Shown here piece after piece: positions 53,898 through 62,434 of a stretch of DNA of 64,000 nucleotides; positions within the stretch are counted from its first letter, which is position 1; every line of letters starts with the position of its first letter. A program made the position numbers and the translations under genes. The notes under the pieces are model-generated. The model was not told where the DNA came from and searched no databases. It saw only the letters and a program-made list of their open reading frames with translations. Origin of the DNA: Clostridium manihotivorum (lineage in GTDB: Bacteria > Bacillota > Clostridia > Clostridiales > Clostridiaceae); NCBI RefSeq assembly GCF_004015185.1, contig NZ_CP025746.1:5473776-5537775 (forward strand), in the 5' to 3' direction.

Positions 53898-53928
53898 AAA
53901 GTCACGCTCTTCATGAGCATGACTTTTT
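53898..53928 (-). terminator. Terminator overlapping the end of smpB
   Basis: AAAGTCACGCTC and GAGCATGACTTT pair with one mismatch; the minus strand continues with TTTTTTTGC. Confidence 0.75.
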
Positions 53929-54397
53929 AGTATCTTGATTTTTCCTTCATTTGTCTTTCGATATCTCTCTTATGAGCTTTTTCAAGCATAGTATCTCTCT
54001 TGTCATAATTCTTCTTACCCTTACAAACAGCTAGATTTACCTTAACCTTACTACCTTTTAGATAAAGTGCTAAAGGTATCAAGGTTAAGCCTTCTTGTTG
54101 AATAAGCCCTGTAAGTCTTCTTATTTCTTCTTTATGCAAAAGTAATCTTCTCTCTCTAAGAGGATCTACATTAAAAATATTTCCTTGTTCATAAGGACTA
54201 ACGTGCATATTCTTTATATAAATTTCTCCATTATATATGTCTGCATAGCAATCCTTAAGATTTGCTTTTCCAGCTCTTATTGATTTAACTTCTGTTCCAA
54301 CTAGCTCTATTCCAGCTTCCATGGCTTCTTCCACAAAATAGTCATGTCTAGCCTTTCTATTTTCAGCTAAAGTCTTATTATCACTCTTTCTAGCCAA
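53927..54397 (-). CDS. smpB: SsrA-binding protein SmpB
   Basis: 156 residues from TTG 54397, which has AGGATGTGA upstream; no ATG fits, and family proteins start at this point (ARKSDNKTLAENRKARHDYF). Motifs IELVGTEVKSIRAGKANLKD and YIKNMHVSPYEQGN, and the basic C-terminal tail GKKNYDKRDTMLEKAHKRDI that enters the mRNA channel, are all present. SmpB carries tmRNA to stalled ribosomes. Here it is split from ssrA by about 9 kb of accessory DNA. Confidence 0.96.
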   Translation of the reverse strand: MARKSDNKTLAENRKARHDYFVEEAMEAGIELVGTEVKSIRAGKANLKDCYADIYNGEIYIKNMHVSPYEQGNIFNVDPLRERRLLLHKEEIRRLTGLIQQEGLTLIPLALYLKGSKVKVNLAVCKGKKNYDKRDTMLEKAHKRDIERQMKEKSRY

Positions 54398-54506
54398 ATT
54401 ATCACATCCTAATGATATTATATTGCCTATATTATAATATATTAGCCATTTAATAACAAGTTCAAACATTTACATCGTTCTATCTTTAATTAAATAATTT
54501 TTAAAT

Positions 54507-55286
54507 CTATTTCTTGCCCTTTTTCCCTTGGCTAACATACCAGTAAGGTAAGCCTAGGAATAGTGATCCGCCTAAGATATTACCTAGCGTAACCCATCCA
54601 AGATTATGTAGTACACCTGCCATGGTAAAGGTATCTGGATGTGGGAGTATTAAAGCTGCAGAGAATACAGCCATGTTTGCAATAGAATGCTCAAAACCTG
54701 CTGTTGCGAAAGCAAATATACACCAGAAAAGCATCATAAGCTTAGCTGTTTCTTCCTTTAATCTGTAGCATAACCAAACTGCTAGACAAACTATAAAATT
54801 ACATAGTATAGCTTTTAAAAACAGTTCATCAGCTGGATAATGGGTCTTGCTTTCTGCTACCTTTAAAAGGTACTTATCAGCAACCCCAATTGGAGCTCCA
54901 CTTTTTACATATATGTATGCAGATACTATAGAACCTGCTAGATTACCTAAGTAGCATACTATAAGTAGCTTTAGAGTATTCTTTATACTAATAGTCTTTT
55001 CTAAAAGCCCCACTGTCAATACAAAGCAATTGCCTGTAAAAAGCTCTCCTCCTGCAAAGTAAATTAATCCTAAAGCTATGGAGAAGGTAAGTCCTACTGC
55101 TAACTTTCCATAGAGCTTTCCATCTACATTTATTATGCCTGCTGTTGAGTAAGAAAGTGCTATTCCTACTATTACAAAAAAGCCAGCCATAAATGCTAAC
55201 AGGAAATACTTAAAAATACTATCATTAATATATTCGCTCTTAATCTCTGCAGAGTGAGCAACCTTCTTTATTTCTTCTTTGTACAT
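54507..55286 (-). CDS. Formate/nitrite transporter (FNT) family channel
   Basis: 259 residues from ATG 55286 (AGGTGTAAG upstream). Six membrane segments with the FNT signature regions: AGFFVIVGIALSYS, GGELFTGNCFVLTVGLL, FGFEHSIANM-like AGFEHSIANMAVFS, and NILGGSLFLGLPYWYV. FNT proteins are pentameric channels for formate, nitrite or hydrosulfide. The subfamily is not certain; in a fermenting Clostridium formate export or uptake is the simplest role, but no pfl gene is nearby. It interrupts the rnr-smpB neighbourhood. Confidence 0.88.
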   Translation of the reverse strand: MYKEEIKKVAHSAEIKSEYINDSIFKYFLLAFMAGFFVIVGIALSYSTAGIINVDGKLYGKLAVGLTFSIALGLIYFAGGELFTGNCFVLTVGLLEKTISIKNTLKLLIVCYLGNLAGSIVSAYIYVKSGAPIGVADKYLLKVAESKTHYPADELFLKAILCNFIVCLAVWLCYRLKEETAKLMMLFWCIFAFATAGFEHSIANMAVFSAALILPHPDTFTMAGVLHNLGWVTLGNILGGSLFLGLPYWYVSQGKKGKK

Positions 55287-55860
55287 CTTACACCTCATCT
55301 ATTAGTATTATGATTGCAGAATATATAGCTTAAATTAATCTCTAACCATAATAATTTATTCTAGATAAAAATCTTTCCTAATTACTATTAATTATCAGCT
55401 ATACATTCACTCTCATTATACTGATAATTATTCTCATTTTCAATATTTTTGTGATATTTATTAGCTAGCCATATCTTAGCAAATGTAGTTAATTCAACTA
55501 TATTAATGGCTTCTAAATGAGATATTGGAGTATATATTTGTTTACAAATCAAGAAATAATCCAAAATAATCCTTTTAAGGAAACATATTAACAACTTAGT
55601 ATAGTAGTTCCAACTTAAATTTCCTTCTTCAGTGAGCTTTTATGAACATCTACCTCCTCAAGGCTATATGATGAAAATTTGGCATAAGGATACGTTTTAT
55701 TTGTTACTGTATCCTAACAAGTTGTTCTACCAACTTAATGTTAATAGGTTTAAATACTAAATATTTTATAATCTTATGTACACACAAAAAAAGCCATGCA
55801 TATAAGAAGACTTATTAACCTTATTATGCATAGCTTAATTGGAACTATCTTTACAAATAC
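55287..55860. other. Non-coding stretch between FNT gene and MITE copy C
   Basis: No supported gene. A hairpin with arms AAGCCATGCAT and ATGCATAGCTT lies at about 55792-55834 and may end the minus-strand transcript of the alcohol dehydrogenase region. A 68-codon frame at 55388-55594 lacks a ribosome site and family resemblance. Confidence 0.4.
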
Positions 55861-56230
55861 TATTTAAATTAAGTGGTCATGAAGGAGATGCTATATGAGC
55901 GAGCAATTAGAATTAAATGATTTTTTCAGATGGAATGGCTTTAAAAATCACTAATACGTTCTTCATTAGTGATTTTTTGCGCATCTGCCTTTTCTGAACG
56001 TATGTGAAGAAATTCTGGCAGGCGACATATTCTCTCTTTTTACTCTTTATCTTAATGGCATTATTAATATACATAAGATTTATAAATAGTGAATGGTTAA
56101 ATAAAGAGTAAAACTGTACTGTTCGAACGTAGTGAGTTTACAGTTTTAGCCATGGAATATGACAAAATCATATTAATTCTTTGCGCAAGCTCATCTAAGC
56201 ATCGGATGACTGACCACTTAATTTCAATAC
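55861..56230. repeat. MITE-like palindromic element, copy C (long form)
   Basis: Ends TATTTAAATTAAGTGGTCA and TGACCACTTAATTTCAATA are inverted repeats with one mismatch. Next to them GAGATGCTATATGAGCGAGC and GCGCAAGCTCATCTAAGCATC also pair. Unlike copies A and B the centre holds about 270 extra bp: a terminator-like hairpin (AATCACTAAT / ATTAGTGATT), the ~72-nt clostridial repeat, and a hairpin TAAAACTGTA / TACAGTTTTA (56109-56148). It lies directly after the alcohol dehydrogenase gene. Confidence 0.75.
55973..56045. repeat. Clostridial ~72-nt repeat, copy 2
   Basis: Core TTTTTTGCGCATCTGCC ... TCTGGCAGGCGACATA, about 75% identical to 14038-14110. Nested in MITE-like copy C and directly after a terminator-like hairpin. 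Confidence 0.6.
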
Positions 56231-56269
56231 AGCACTTTAACAGATCCTTATATTTATAAAATCTAGATG

Positions 56270-57481
56270 CTATAATTTTAACTTCTTTAAAAGTTCTTCA
56301 CATTCATCAATGCTCATTATCTTAGGAACTGGATAGCTTGGATTTCCCTCTTTAATCGCTCTTCTAGCAATTAGAGGTATATCTTCACTCTTCAGTTCTT
56401 TTATTCCTTCTGGAATACCCATATTCTTGTTCATATCTTTAATTTTATTAATAAACTTCTCTGCTAAGACTTTTTGTGATTCATTTTTATTTCCTATATT
56501 TGAAGATAAAGCAAGTTCTGCTAGCTTACTATGAGAAGCTTCCCCGTAATACTCTAATACCTTTGGTAGAATTATAGCATTTGCTAGTCCATGTGCTACC
56601 CCGTATAAGCCTCCTATACTGTGAGCTATTGCATGGACATATCCCACATTGGCTCTAGTAAAGGCTTGCCCTGCATAATTAGAGGCTAATAGCATCTTAT
56701 TACGTCCTTCAATATTTCTTCCATCTTTGTATACAGCTTCTAAGCTCTCAACGATCATCTTAGTTGCCTCTTTTGCTTTACTATCGGTAAAATCATTTCC
56801 GTTCTTTCCTACAAAAGCCTCAACAGCATGAGTTAACGCATCCATACCAGTGGCAGCTGTTAAGTGAGGAGGTACCCCAACTGTTAAAGCAGGGTCTAAT
56901 ATAGCATAGTCAGGTATAAGCTTAAAATCTGCTATAGCATATTTTTCATGAGTTTGTGAATCAGTTACTACCGCGGCAACTGTAACTTCCGATCCACTTC
57001 CTGCTGTAGTAGGTGCTGCAAATAATGGAGGAATAGGCTTTTTCACTTTCATAAAGCCTCTTAAATCCTTAATTCGCATATTCATATTAGAAGCTCTAGC
57101 TGCCACTACCTTAGCACAATCAATAGGAGAGCCTCCACCTATAGCAACTATAGCATTGCAACCATTATCTTTATATACCTTTAAGCATTCTTCTATGTTT
57201 TCTATGGTAGGATTAGGCTTTACACTATCATAAGTTTCATAAGCAATATTTTTGCTTTTCATTTCCTTAAAAAATTCCTCTAGTGCTCCTGATTTTAATA
57301 TAGTTTTACTCACTATAACTAAAACCCCATTTATATCCTTATCCTTAAGAACCTTAGGTAATTTATTTATAGCTCCTTCTCCAACTAACAATTCAGGTTC
57401 TTTAAATTTAATTATATTGGTTCCTGCTCTTACAAAGGCTTGAACAGTTCTATAATATGTTTTTTTCAAAGGCCACATCAA
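56270..57481 (-). CDS. Iron-containing alcohol dehydrogenase
   Basis: 403 residues, group III (Fe-type) dehydrogenase. N-terminal nucleotide-binding half with AIGGGSPIDCAKVVAA and the PTTAGSGSEVT loop; C-terminal helical half with metal-binding residues in GMDALTHAVEAF and HAIAHSIGGLYGVAHGLANA. Enzymes of this type in clostridia reduce aldehydes to ethanol, butanol or 1,3-propanediol with NAD(P)H. The cofactor and substrate are not determinable from motifs alone. An internal start (15 codons in) is possible, as the first residues MMWPLKKTYYRT are unusual. It is a single-gene unit. Confidence 0.92.
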   Translation of the reverse strand: MMWPLKKTYYRTVQAFVRAGTNIIKFKEPELLVGEGAINKLPKVLKDKDINGVLVIVSKTILKSGALEEFFKEMKSKNIAYETYDSVKPNPTIENIEECLKVYKDNGCNAIVAIGGGSPIDCAKVVAARASNMNMRIKDLRGFMKVKKPIPPLFAAPTTAGSGSEVTVAAVVTDSQTHEKYAIADFKLIPDYAILDPALTVGVPPHLTAATGMDALTHAVEAFVGKNGNDFTDSKAKEATKMIVESLEAVYKDGRNIEGRNKMLLASNYAGQAFTRANVGYVHAIAHSIGGLYGVAHGLANAIILPKVLEYYGEASHSKLAELALSSNIGNKNESQKVLAEKFINKIKDMNKNMGIPEGIKELKSEDIPLIARRAIKEGNPSYPVPKIMSIDECEELLKKLKL

Positions 57482-57805
57482 CTATACCACTCCCATTATT
57501 CAAAGTTATTCACTTTCTATTCCGTAATTATACTTGTAACATAACTACATTATAGTTGTGTTACAATTTTTGTCAATATAATTATCATCCTATAGCAAAT
57601 TTATTGTAATCTAAGACTTGCTAATATAATTTTCTAAGAGCAAGACCACCTTTTTCATTATACTTTTCATAGCACTTTAGATATCATCGTTGATCTGTAT
57701 ACAATATAAAATGAAAGCTGTATTTCAACAATGTAATTTAACATAATTAAAGTCAGGTCCATCCTCTTAGCCAGTAGTTTTTTTAACTCTAAAACACATA
57801 ATAAA
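57482..57805. other. Gap between alcohol dehydrogenase and nitroreductase terminator
   Basis: AT-rich, no gene seen. ATTATACTTGTAACATAACTAC and GTTGTGTTACAATTT near 57525-57565 give a GTAACAT/TGTTAC dyad just upstream of the alcohol dehydrogenase gene, a candidate operator for example for a redox-sensing Rex-like repressor, though it is not a clear consensus. Confidence 0.3.
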
Positions 57806-57837
57806 AAATACTACCGCAAAAACTAGCGGTAGTATTT
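57806..57837 (-). terminator. Terminator after nitroreductase gene
   Basis: AAATACTACCGC and GCGGTAGTATTT form a perfect 12-bp stem; on the minus strand TTTTATTATG follows. Confidence 0.8.
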
Positions 57838-57863
57838 TTCACTTACACTATCTTACTTATATT

Positions 57864-58415
57864 CTAAAAGTTTTTTACAAAAGAATTATCCCATCTATTT
57901 AGGAATACATAGTCATTATAGTCCTTTTTAGGATTATGATCTTTTTGTTCATCACTATTTCCTACTGGAGTCATACCAACTAGCTTATAATTATTAGGAC
58001 CACCGATGATATTTATAACATCAGCTTCATTGGCTGCGCCTACCCAACAAGTTGAGTATCCTTCAGCTGTAGCAGCTAAAATGAAATGCTCCATTGCTAT
58101 AGCTCCATCAACTAGATAATATTCCTTGCCGTCTAACTCACCTGATTTATCTGGTGCTGCTACAAACACTGCAAGTAATGGTGCATCTTTTATTCCTCTA
58201 GACACCTGTCCGTCATCATTTAGAACTGTATCAGCTATTGTATCCTTTACCTTCTTATCATCCACTAATATAATCTTATAACTAGTATTATTCTTCCATG
58301 ATGGAGCCATCATTGCTGCGTTAATCATTCTGTTAAGCTTATCTTTTTCTATAGGTCCTTGTGTATTAAAGCTCTTTATACTTTGTCTTTCTTCAATAAC
58401 TTCATAGAATCCCAT
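57864..58415 (-). CDS. Nitroreductase-family flavoprotein
   Basis: 183 residues. Nitroreductase fold: FYEVIEERQSIKSF (FMN phosphate contact Arg/Ser region), AAMMAPSWKNNTSYKIILV near 33-51, and AIAMEHFILAATAEGYSTCW near 105-124 that covers the flavin. Members reduce nitro compounds, quinones or flavins with NAD(P)H. The physiological substrate is unknown. AGGAGGT ribosome site; the gene lies between rnr and the alcohol dehydrogenase, and a hairpin repeat sits upstream. Confidence 0.9.
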   Translation of the reverse strand: MGFYEVIEERQSIKSFNTQGPIEKDKLNRMINAAMMAPSWKNNTSYKIILVDDKKVKDTIADTVLNDDGQVSRGIKDAPLLAVFVAAPDKSGELDGKEYYLVDGAIAMEHFILAATAEGYSTCWVGAANEADVINIIGGPNNYKLVGMTPVGNSDEQKDHNPKKDYNDYVFLNRWDNSFVKNF

Positions 58416-58453
58416 TGTACTACCTCCTAATCTTTTGTAGACATACTTAAAAT

Positions 58454-58547
58454 AAATGTATCAATCCACTTAAATTTTATATTTTAAGTTCTCCCATTAG
58501 AAACTTGAAGAAGTTTAAAATACTTTTCAGGTTGAATTGATACATTT
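58454..58547. repeat. Palindromic hairpin element, copy 2, upstream of nitroreductase
   Basis: AAATGTATCAAT and ATTGATACATTT are exact inverted repeats at the ends of a 94-nt unit. The inner sequence aligns with the element at 567-651: left arms share TA(C/T)CA.TCCA..T and TTTTAA.TT..CTCC, right arms share TTTAAAATA.TT and TTGAA.TG.TAC. Both sit between two genes on the minus strand. Confidence 0.6.
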
Positions 58548-58639
58548 TTAACTTTACCACCTATAAATTATATTTTTATAAGGTGGCTGTTTATAAGTTT
58601 AGTATTATCTATTGTTAAGAGGTTAATACAAGTAATTAC

Positions 58640-60910
58640 TTATATTTTAATTAGATTTTGGTTTTCGTGTTTTTCTTCACTGTCTTCCCAATATCCTTCT
58701 TCAAACTCATCAAATTCGTCTTCCTCTTCGTCATCTATATCATTTAACATTCCTTTTACATCTGGTACAGGAAGATCTATTTCAAGTTCCTCTTCTGTTG
58801 GTATAATATCAAAGTAAACCTCTCTATTGTCTATATCTACCCTTGAACATCTTACAGTAACGCTATCACCTAATCTATAAATCTTCTTTGTTCTTTCTCC
58901 TATAAGCATCAAGTGATCTTCATCGTATACGTAATAATCATCGTCTAAATCAGCTATACGAACTAAACCTTCTATGGTGTTTGGCAGCTCTACAAACATA
59001 CCAAAGTTTGTAACAGAAGAAATCACACCTACAAATTCTTGACCTATTCTGTAAGACATATATTCAGCTTTCTTTAAATCATCTACTTCTCTTTCTGCCT
59101 CTTGTGCTACTCTTTCCATATCAGAAGACTGTTTAGATGCTACATCAACGATCTTAGTTAGTCTTTCAACTCTCTTTTCATCTATTCTGCCATGAAGATG
59201 TTCCTTTATTATTCTGTGAATTTGTAAATCAGGATATCTTCTTATTGGAGATGTAAAGTGGCAATAGTACTTTGCAGCAAGACCAAAGTGTCCTACACAT
59301 TCTGGTGCATATCTAGCTTGCATCATGCTTCTAAGAAGAAGAGTACTTACAACAGTTTCCTCATTCTTTCCTTTTATCATCTCAAGCACGTCTTGAAGCA
59401 TTGATGGATGGATGTCTTGTGCCCATCTTACTGTATATCCTAAGTTGTATATAAAGTTTTTAAATCTTTCTAACTTCTCTTGGTCTGGTTCCTCATGTAT
59501 TCTGTACACAAATGGAGTTTTAGTCCAGTACATGTATTCAGCCACAGTTTCATTGCATACAAGCATGAACTCTTCAATTATTCTATTAGCTATTTCTCTT
59601 TCATATGGTCTGATCTCTATTGGCTTACCAAGCTCATCTAATATTATCTTAGATTCTGTGAAGTCAAAGTCTATAGCACCTCTTTTTGTTCTTCTCTTAT
59701 TAAGTATTAAGCACAATTCTTCCATTGCCTTAAAATCATCATAAAGATAATCATATCTCTTTATAAGATCTTCATTATCGTCCTTTAATATAGCCGAAAC
59801 ATCTTTATAAGTCATTCTTTCAGAGGTCCTTATAACACTTTCAACTATCTCGTGATCTACCACAGTTCCGTTTCTATCTATGGTCATGATACAGCTCAAA
59901 GCAAGTCTGTCTACTCTAGGATTAAGTGAACATATGCCATTAGATAATTTCTTAGGCAGCATTGGTATAACTCTATCTATTAGATAAACAGAGGTTGCTC
60001 TCTTAAGAGCTTCTTTATCAAGAGGGTTCTTTTCTCTAACATAGTGAGTTACGTCTGCGATGTGAACACCTAATCTATAGTTTCCTCCTGGAAGTCTTTC
60101 TATATTTACTGCGTCATCTAAATCCTTAGCATCTTCGCCATCTATAGTAACCATTCTTACATTACGAAGATCTCTTCTTCTCTTGTATTCCTCTTGTGAT
60201 ATCTCTTCTTCTATATTTTCAGCATATTCTAATACCTTATCTGGAAACTCCTCTGGAAGCCCAAACTTCTTGATTATAGTCAGGATATCTAGGCCTTTTT
60301 CTCCCTTTTTGCCTAAAACATCTTTAACTATTCCTTCAGGGTTTCTTCTTTGATCTGGCCATTTTACTATTTCAACCTCTACCAAATCACCAGTTTGGGC
60401 GTTGTTTCTATCATTTCTAGGTATAAATATATCAAATTGTACTCTCTTATCTTCAGGAATAACAAATCCAAAGTTTTTTGAATCTTCATATACCCCTATT
60501 ATCTTCTTATTGGCTCTTTCAGTTATTTGAGCTATTTCGCCTTCACACTTCTTGCCTTTATCATCTTCTTTTAGTATCTTCGCTACTACCTTATCTCCAT
60601 TCATAGCTCCGTTCATTGATGAACTTGGTATAAATACATCTTTTAAGCCTTCCTCATCAGGTATGACGAATCCAAAACCTCTTTGATGCACTTGTATCTT
60701 ACCAGCTACAAGCCCCATTCTCTCAGGTAGTCCGAATCTATCATGAGTAGTTCTTACAATAAGACCTTCTCTTTCCATAGTCTTTATAGCTCTTTTAAAA
60801 GCCTTATATTCATCTCTATTTATATCAAAAATTGTTGCCAAATCTTGAATATCCATTGGTCTATAAGCTGGTTCTCGCATGAAACTAAGTAGCGTTTGCT
60901 TTATTCCCAT
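58640..60910 (-). CDS. rnr: Ribonuclease R
   Basis: 756 residues. N-terminal winged-helix region (1-65), two cold-shock-type OB domains (about 70-215), the RNB catalytic domain from about 245 with VTIDGEDAKDLDDAV containing the clustered metal-binding Asp residues, and a C-terminal S1 domain at about 625-710 (GQEFVGVISSVTNFGMFVEL). The tail is very acidic. RNase R degrades structured RNA 3' to 5' and, with tmRNA and SmpB, destroys faulty mRNAs, which fits its place in the same ancestral cluster. Confidence 0.96.
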   Translation of the reverse strand: MGIKQTLLSFMREPAYRPMDIQDLATIFDINRDEYKAFKRAIKTMEREGLIVRTTHDRFGLPERMGLVAGKIQVHQRGFGFVIPDEEGLKDVFIPSSSMNGAMNGDKVVAKILKEDDKGKKCEGEIAQITERANKKIIGVYEDSKNFGFVIPEDKRVQFDIFIPRNDRNNAQTGDLVEVEIVKWPDQRRNPEGIVKDVLGKKGEKGLDILTIIKKFGLPEEFPDKVLEYAENIEEEISQEEYKRRRDLRNVRMVTIDGEDAKDLDDAVNIERLPGGNYRLGVHIADVTHYVREKNPLDKEALKRATSVYLIDRVIPMLPKKLSNGICSLNPRVDRLALSCIMTIDRNGTVVDHEIVESVIRTSERMTYKDVSAILKDDNEDLIKRYDYLYDDFKAMEELCLILNKRRTKRGAIDFDFTESKIILDELGKPIEIRPYEREIANRIIEEFMLVCNETVAEYMYWTKTPFVYRIHEEPDQEKLERFKNFIYNLGYTVRWAQDIHPSMLQDVLEMIKGKNEETVVSTLLLRSMMQARYAPECVGHFGLAAKYYCHFTSPIRRYPDLQIHRIIKEHLHGRIDEKRVERLTKIVDVASKQSSDMERVAQEAEREVDDLKKAEYMSYRIGQEFVGVISSVTNFGMFVELPNTIEGLVRIADLDDDYYVYDEDHLMLIGERTKKIYRLGDSVTVRCSRVDIDNREVYFDIIPTEEELEIDLPVPDVKGMLNDIDDEEEDEFDEFEEGYWEDSEEKHENQNLIKI

Positions 60911-61467
60911 AGCATCATTCCTCCATATTATTTATTTTTTTGTTAGGCTGTATTTAATAATAGAACCTTTTATTATCTATTTAATTTTTTATTATTTATT
61001 TTTCCCCATATAATATCTTTAATACTTTATAGTTAAACTACTTACTAGCCATTCAATTATCTCTTTATAGCAATACCTTTTCTTAATCTATAAAAATATA
61101 AAAAGTTTCCTAGAGAGACCTTAAATTTCTAAATAATAGATTAATATATAAAATTACATAATCTAATAACACACCATATTAGAATAAACTTATTATTTTA
61201 ATGCAGGAAGTTTTCATCTACTTGAGGAAAGTAATTGAATTGTCTACCTATACAGAATATATGAGATAAAAAATTAGCATATTTTATGAAAAACTTGTAT
61301 TTATCTTTATTATAATTGGATAAACTAATTAAAGCAAATAAAGATAAATTAACAGAAAGTCTTCTTAGTTAAGACAAAAGAATATTTTATTAATTAATAA
61401 TAATTTTCTATTGATATTTATTTTTGTATGCATTATAATAATCTTACAAGCTACATAGGAGGAAGTC
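60911..61467. other. 557-bp gap between rnr and the rubredoxin gene
   Basis: Very AT-rich; it must contain the divergent promoters of rnr and the rubredoxin gene. I see no gene, strong hairpin or known riboswitch in it. Confidence 0.4.
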
Positions 61468-61629
61468 ATGAAAAAATACGTTTGTGTAGAATGCGGTTAT
61501 ATTTATGACCCAGCTATTGGCGATAGTTCTCAAGATATCCCAGCAGGTACAGCTTTCGAAGATTTACCTGATTACTGGCTCTGCCCAATATGTGGTGAAC
61601 CAGTAGATATGTTTGAAGAACTAGATTAA
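61468..61629 (+). CDS. Rubredoxin
   Basis: 53 residues, an intact small gene: MKKYVCVECGYIYDPAIGD at the start and LPDYWLCPICGEPVDMFEEL at the end give the two C-x2-C pairs that bind one iron. The aromatic positions (Tyr4, Tyr11, Trp about 37) of rubredoxins are kept, though PDYWLCPICG differs slightly from the usual PDDWVCPVCG. Rubredoxins carry electrons, in clostridia mainly to oxygen- and peroxide-detoxifying enzymes. AGGAGG lies six bases before ATG 61468. It is on the opposite strand to rnr and secG and ends in its own terminator. Confidence 0.95.
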   Translation: MKKYVCVECGYIYDPAIGDSSQDIPAGTAFEDLPDYWLCPICGEPVDMFEELD

Positions 61630-61693
61630 TGATACTTACTTCCTATTCAAAACCGACCTCACTCTTTTTAATGCTATTCACAACAATAAGAAA

Positions 61694-61724
61694 ACATTAA
61701 GGCTTTTGCCTTAGTGTTTTTTTA
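61694..61724 (+). terminator. Terminator after rubredoxin gene
   Basis: ACATTAAGGC and GCCTTAGTGT pair (one G-U) and are followed by seven T. Confidence 0.85.
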
Positions 61725-61803
61725 TTTTCTAATAATTCATCTCTAAGCCCTGCCTAGCTTTTTACAAATAGTCTTCTTAAATACTAAAACTCATAATAAT
61801 ATA

Positions 61804-61833
61804 TAAAGGCTGGTCAAAAAAGACCAGCCTTTA
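61804..61833 (-). terminator. Terminator after secG
   Basis: TAAAGGCTGGTC and GACCAGCCTTTA form a perfect 12-bp stem with a 6-nt loop, 12 bp past the secG stop. Confidence 0.85.
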
Positions 61834-61844
61834 TATTTAACTTA

Positions 61845-62075
61845 TTATATTAAGTTAAGAGCTAAAGTGATTACTGCAAATGCTATTGATGCAACTATAG
61901 TTACATTTCTAATTGCAGCTTCTTTTGTTCTACCCTTGTTCTTTGAGAAAAAGGTTTCGCTTTTACCTTGGATTAATCCACTTAGAGCGTCAGCTTTACT
62001 TGGTTGTAGCAATACTGATACTATGATGATTATTCCGACAATAATTTCTAATGCTACTAAAACATTATAATACAT
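61845..62075 (-). CDS. secG: Preprotein translocase subunit SecG
   Basis: 76 residues from ATG 62075, with AGGAGGTGA upstream; a GTG three codons earlier is inside that site. Two membrane segments (ALEIIVGIIIIVSVLLQPSK and VTIVASIAFAVITLALNLI) flank the conserved cytoplasmic loop with SGLIQGKSETFFSKNKGR. SecG assists SecYEG-driven protein export. It sits between eno and rnr as in other clostridia. Confidence 0.95.
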   Translation of the reverse strand: MYYNVLVALEIIVGIIIIVSVLLQPSKADALSGLIQGKSETFFSKNKGRTKEAAIRNVTIVASIAFAVITLALNLI

Positions 62076-62389
62076 TGTGGTCACCTCCTGAATTCATTGG
62101 CTTTTCATCTTCTTAAATAATTTTATTATGTTCTAAACTTTAGATTAATTTATATTGTGAACTCCTAAATCAATTTTTAATAGTAGGAACTTCTTCACAT
62201 AAACACTTATAAACTCAACTATCAATCTTAAAATAATTAACTATAATAATACCTTAGTAGAATATAATAGTCAAAGTTCATATACTGTATAATAATATAA
62301 ATTAAGCTTTACTTCTAAAACTATGCATATAAATAAATCATAACACACCATGATATTATTTACAATAATTAGTTGTAAGCAAAAAGTAA
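62076..62389. other. Gap between eno and secG
   Basis: AT-rich; presumably contains the secG promoter. No gene or known RNA is seen before the eno terminator. Confidence 0.4.
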
Positions 62390-62419
62390 AAAAACAGCTA
62401 CCTCAAGGTAACTGTTTTT
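62390..62419 (-). terminator. Terminator after eno
   Basis: AAAAACAGCTACC and GGTAACTGTTTTT pair with one mismatch around TCAA; the minus strand continues TTTTTACTTTTT. Confidence 0.8.
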
Positions 62420-62434
62420 CACAATTAGTTTATA

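Noticed and set aside
55388..55594. 68-codon minus-strand frame ending ESECIADN
   Set aside because: No ribosome site, no recognisable family, AT-driven composition and position in a repeat-rich gap; treated as chance.
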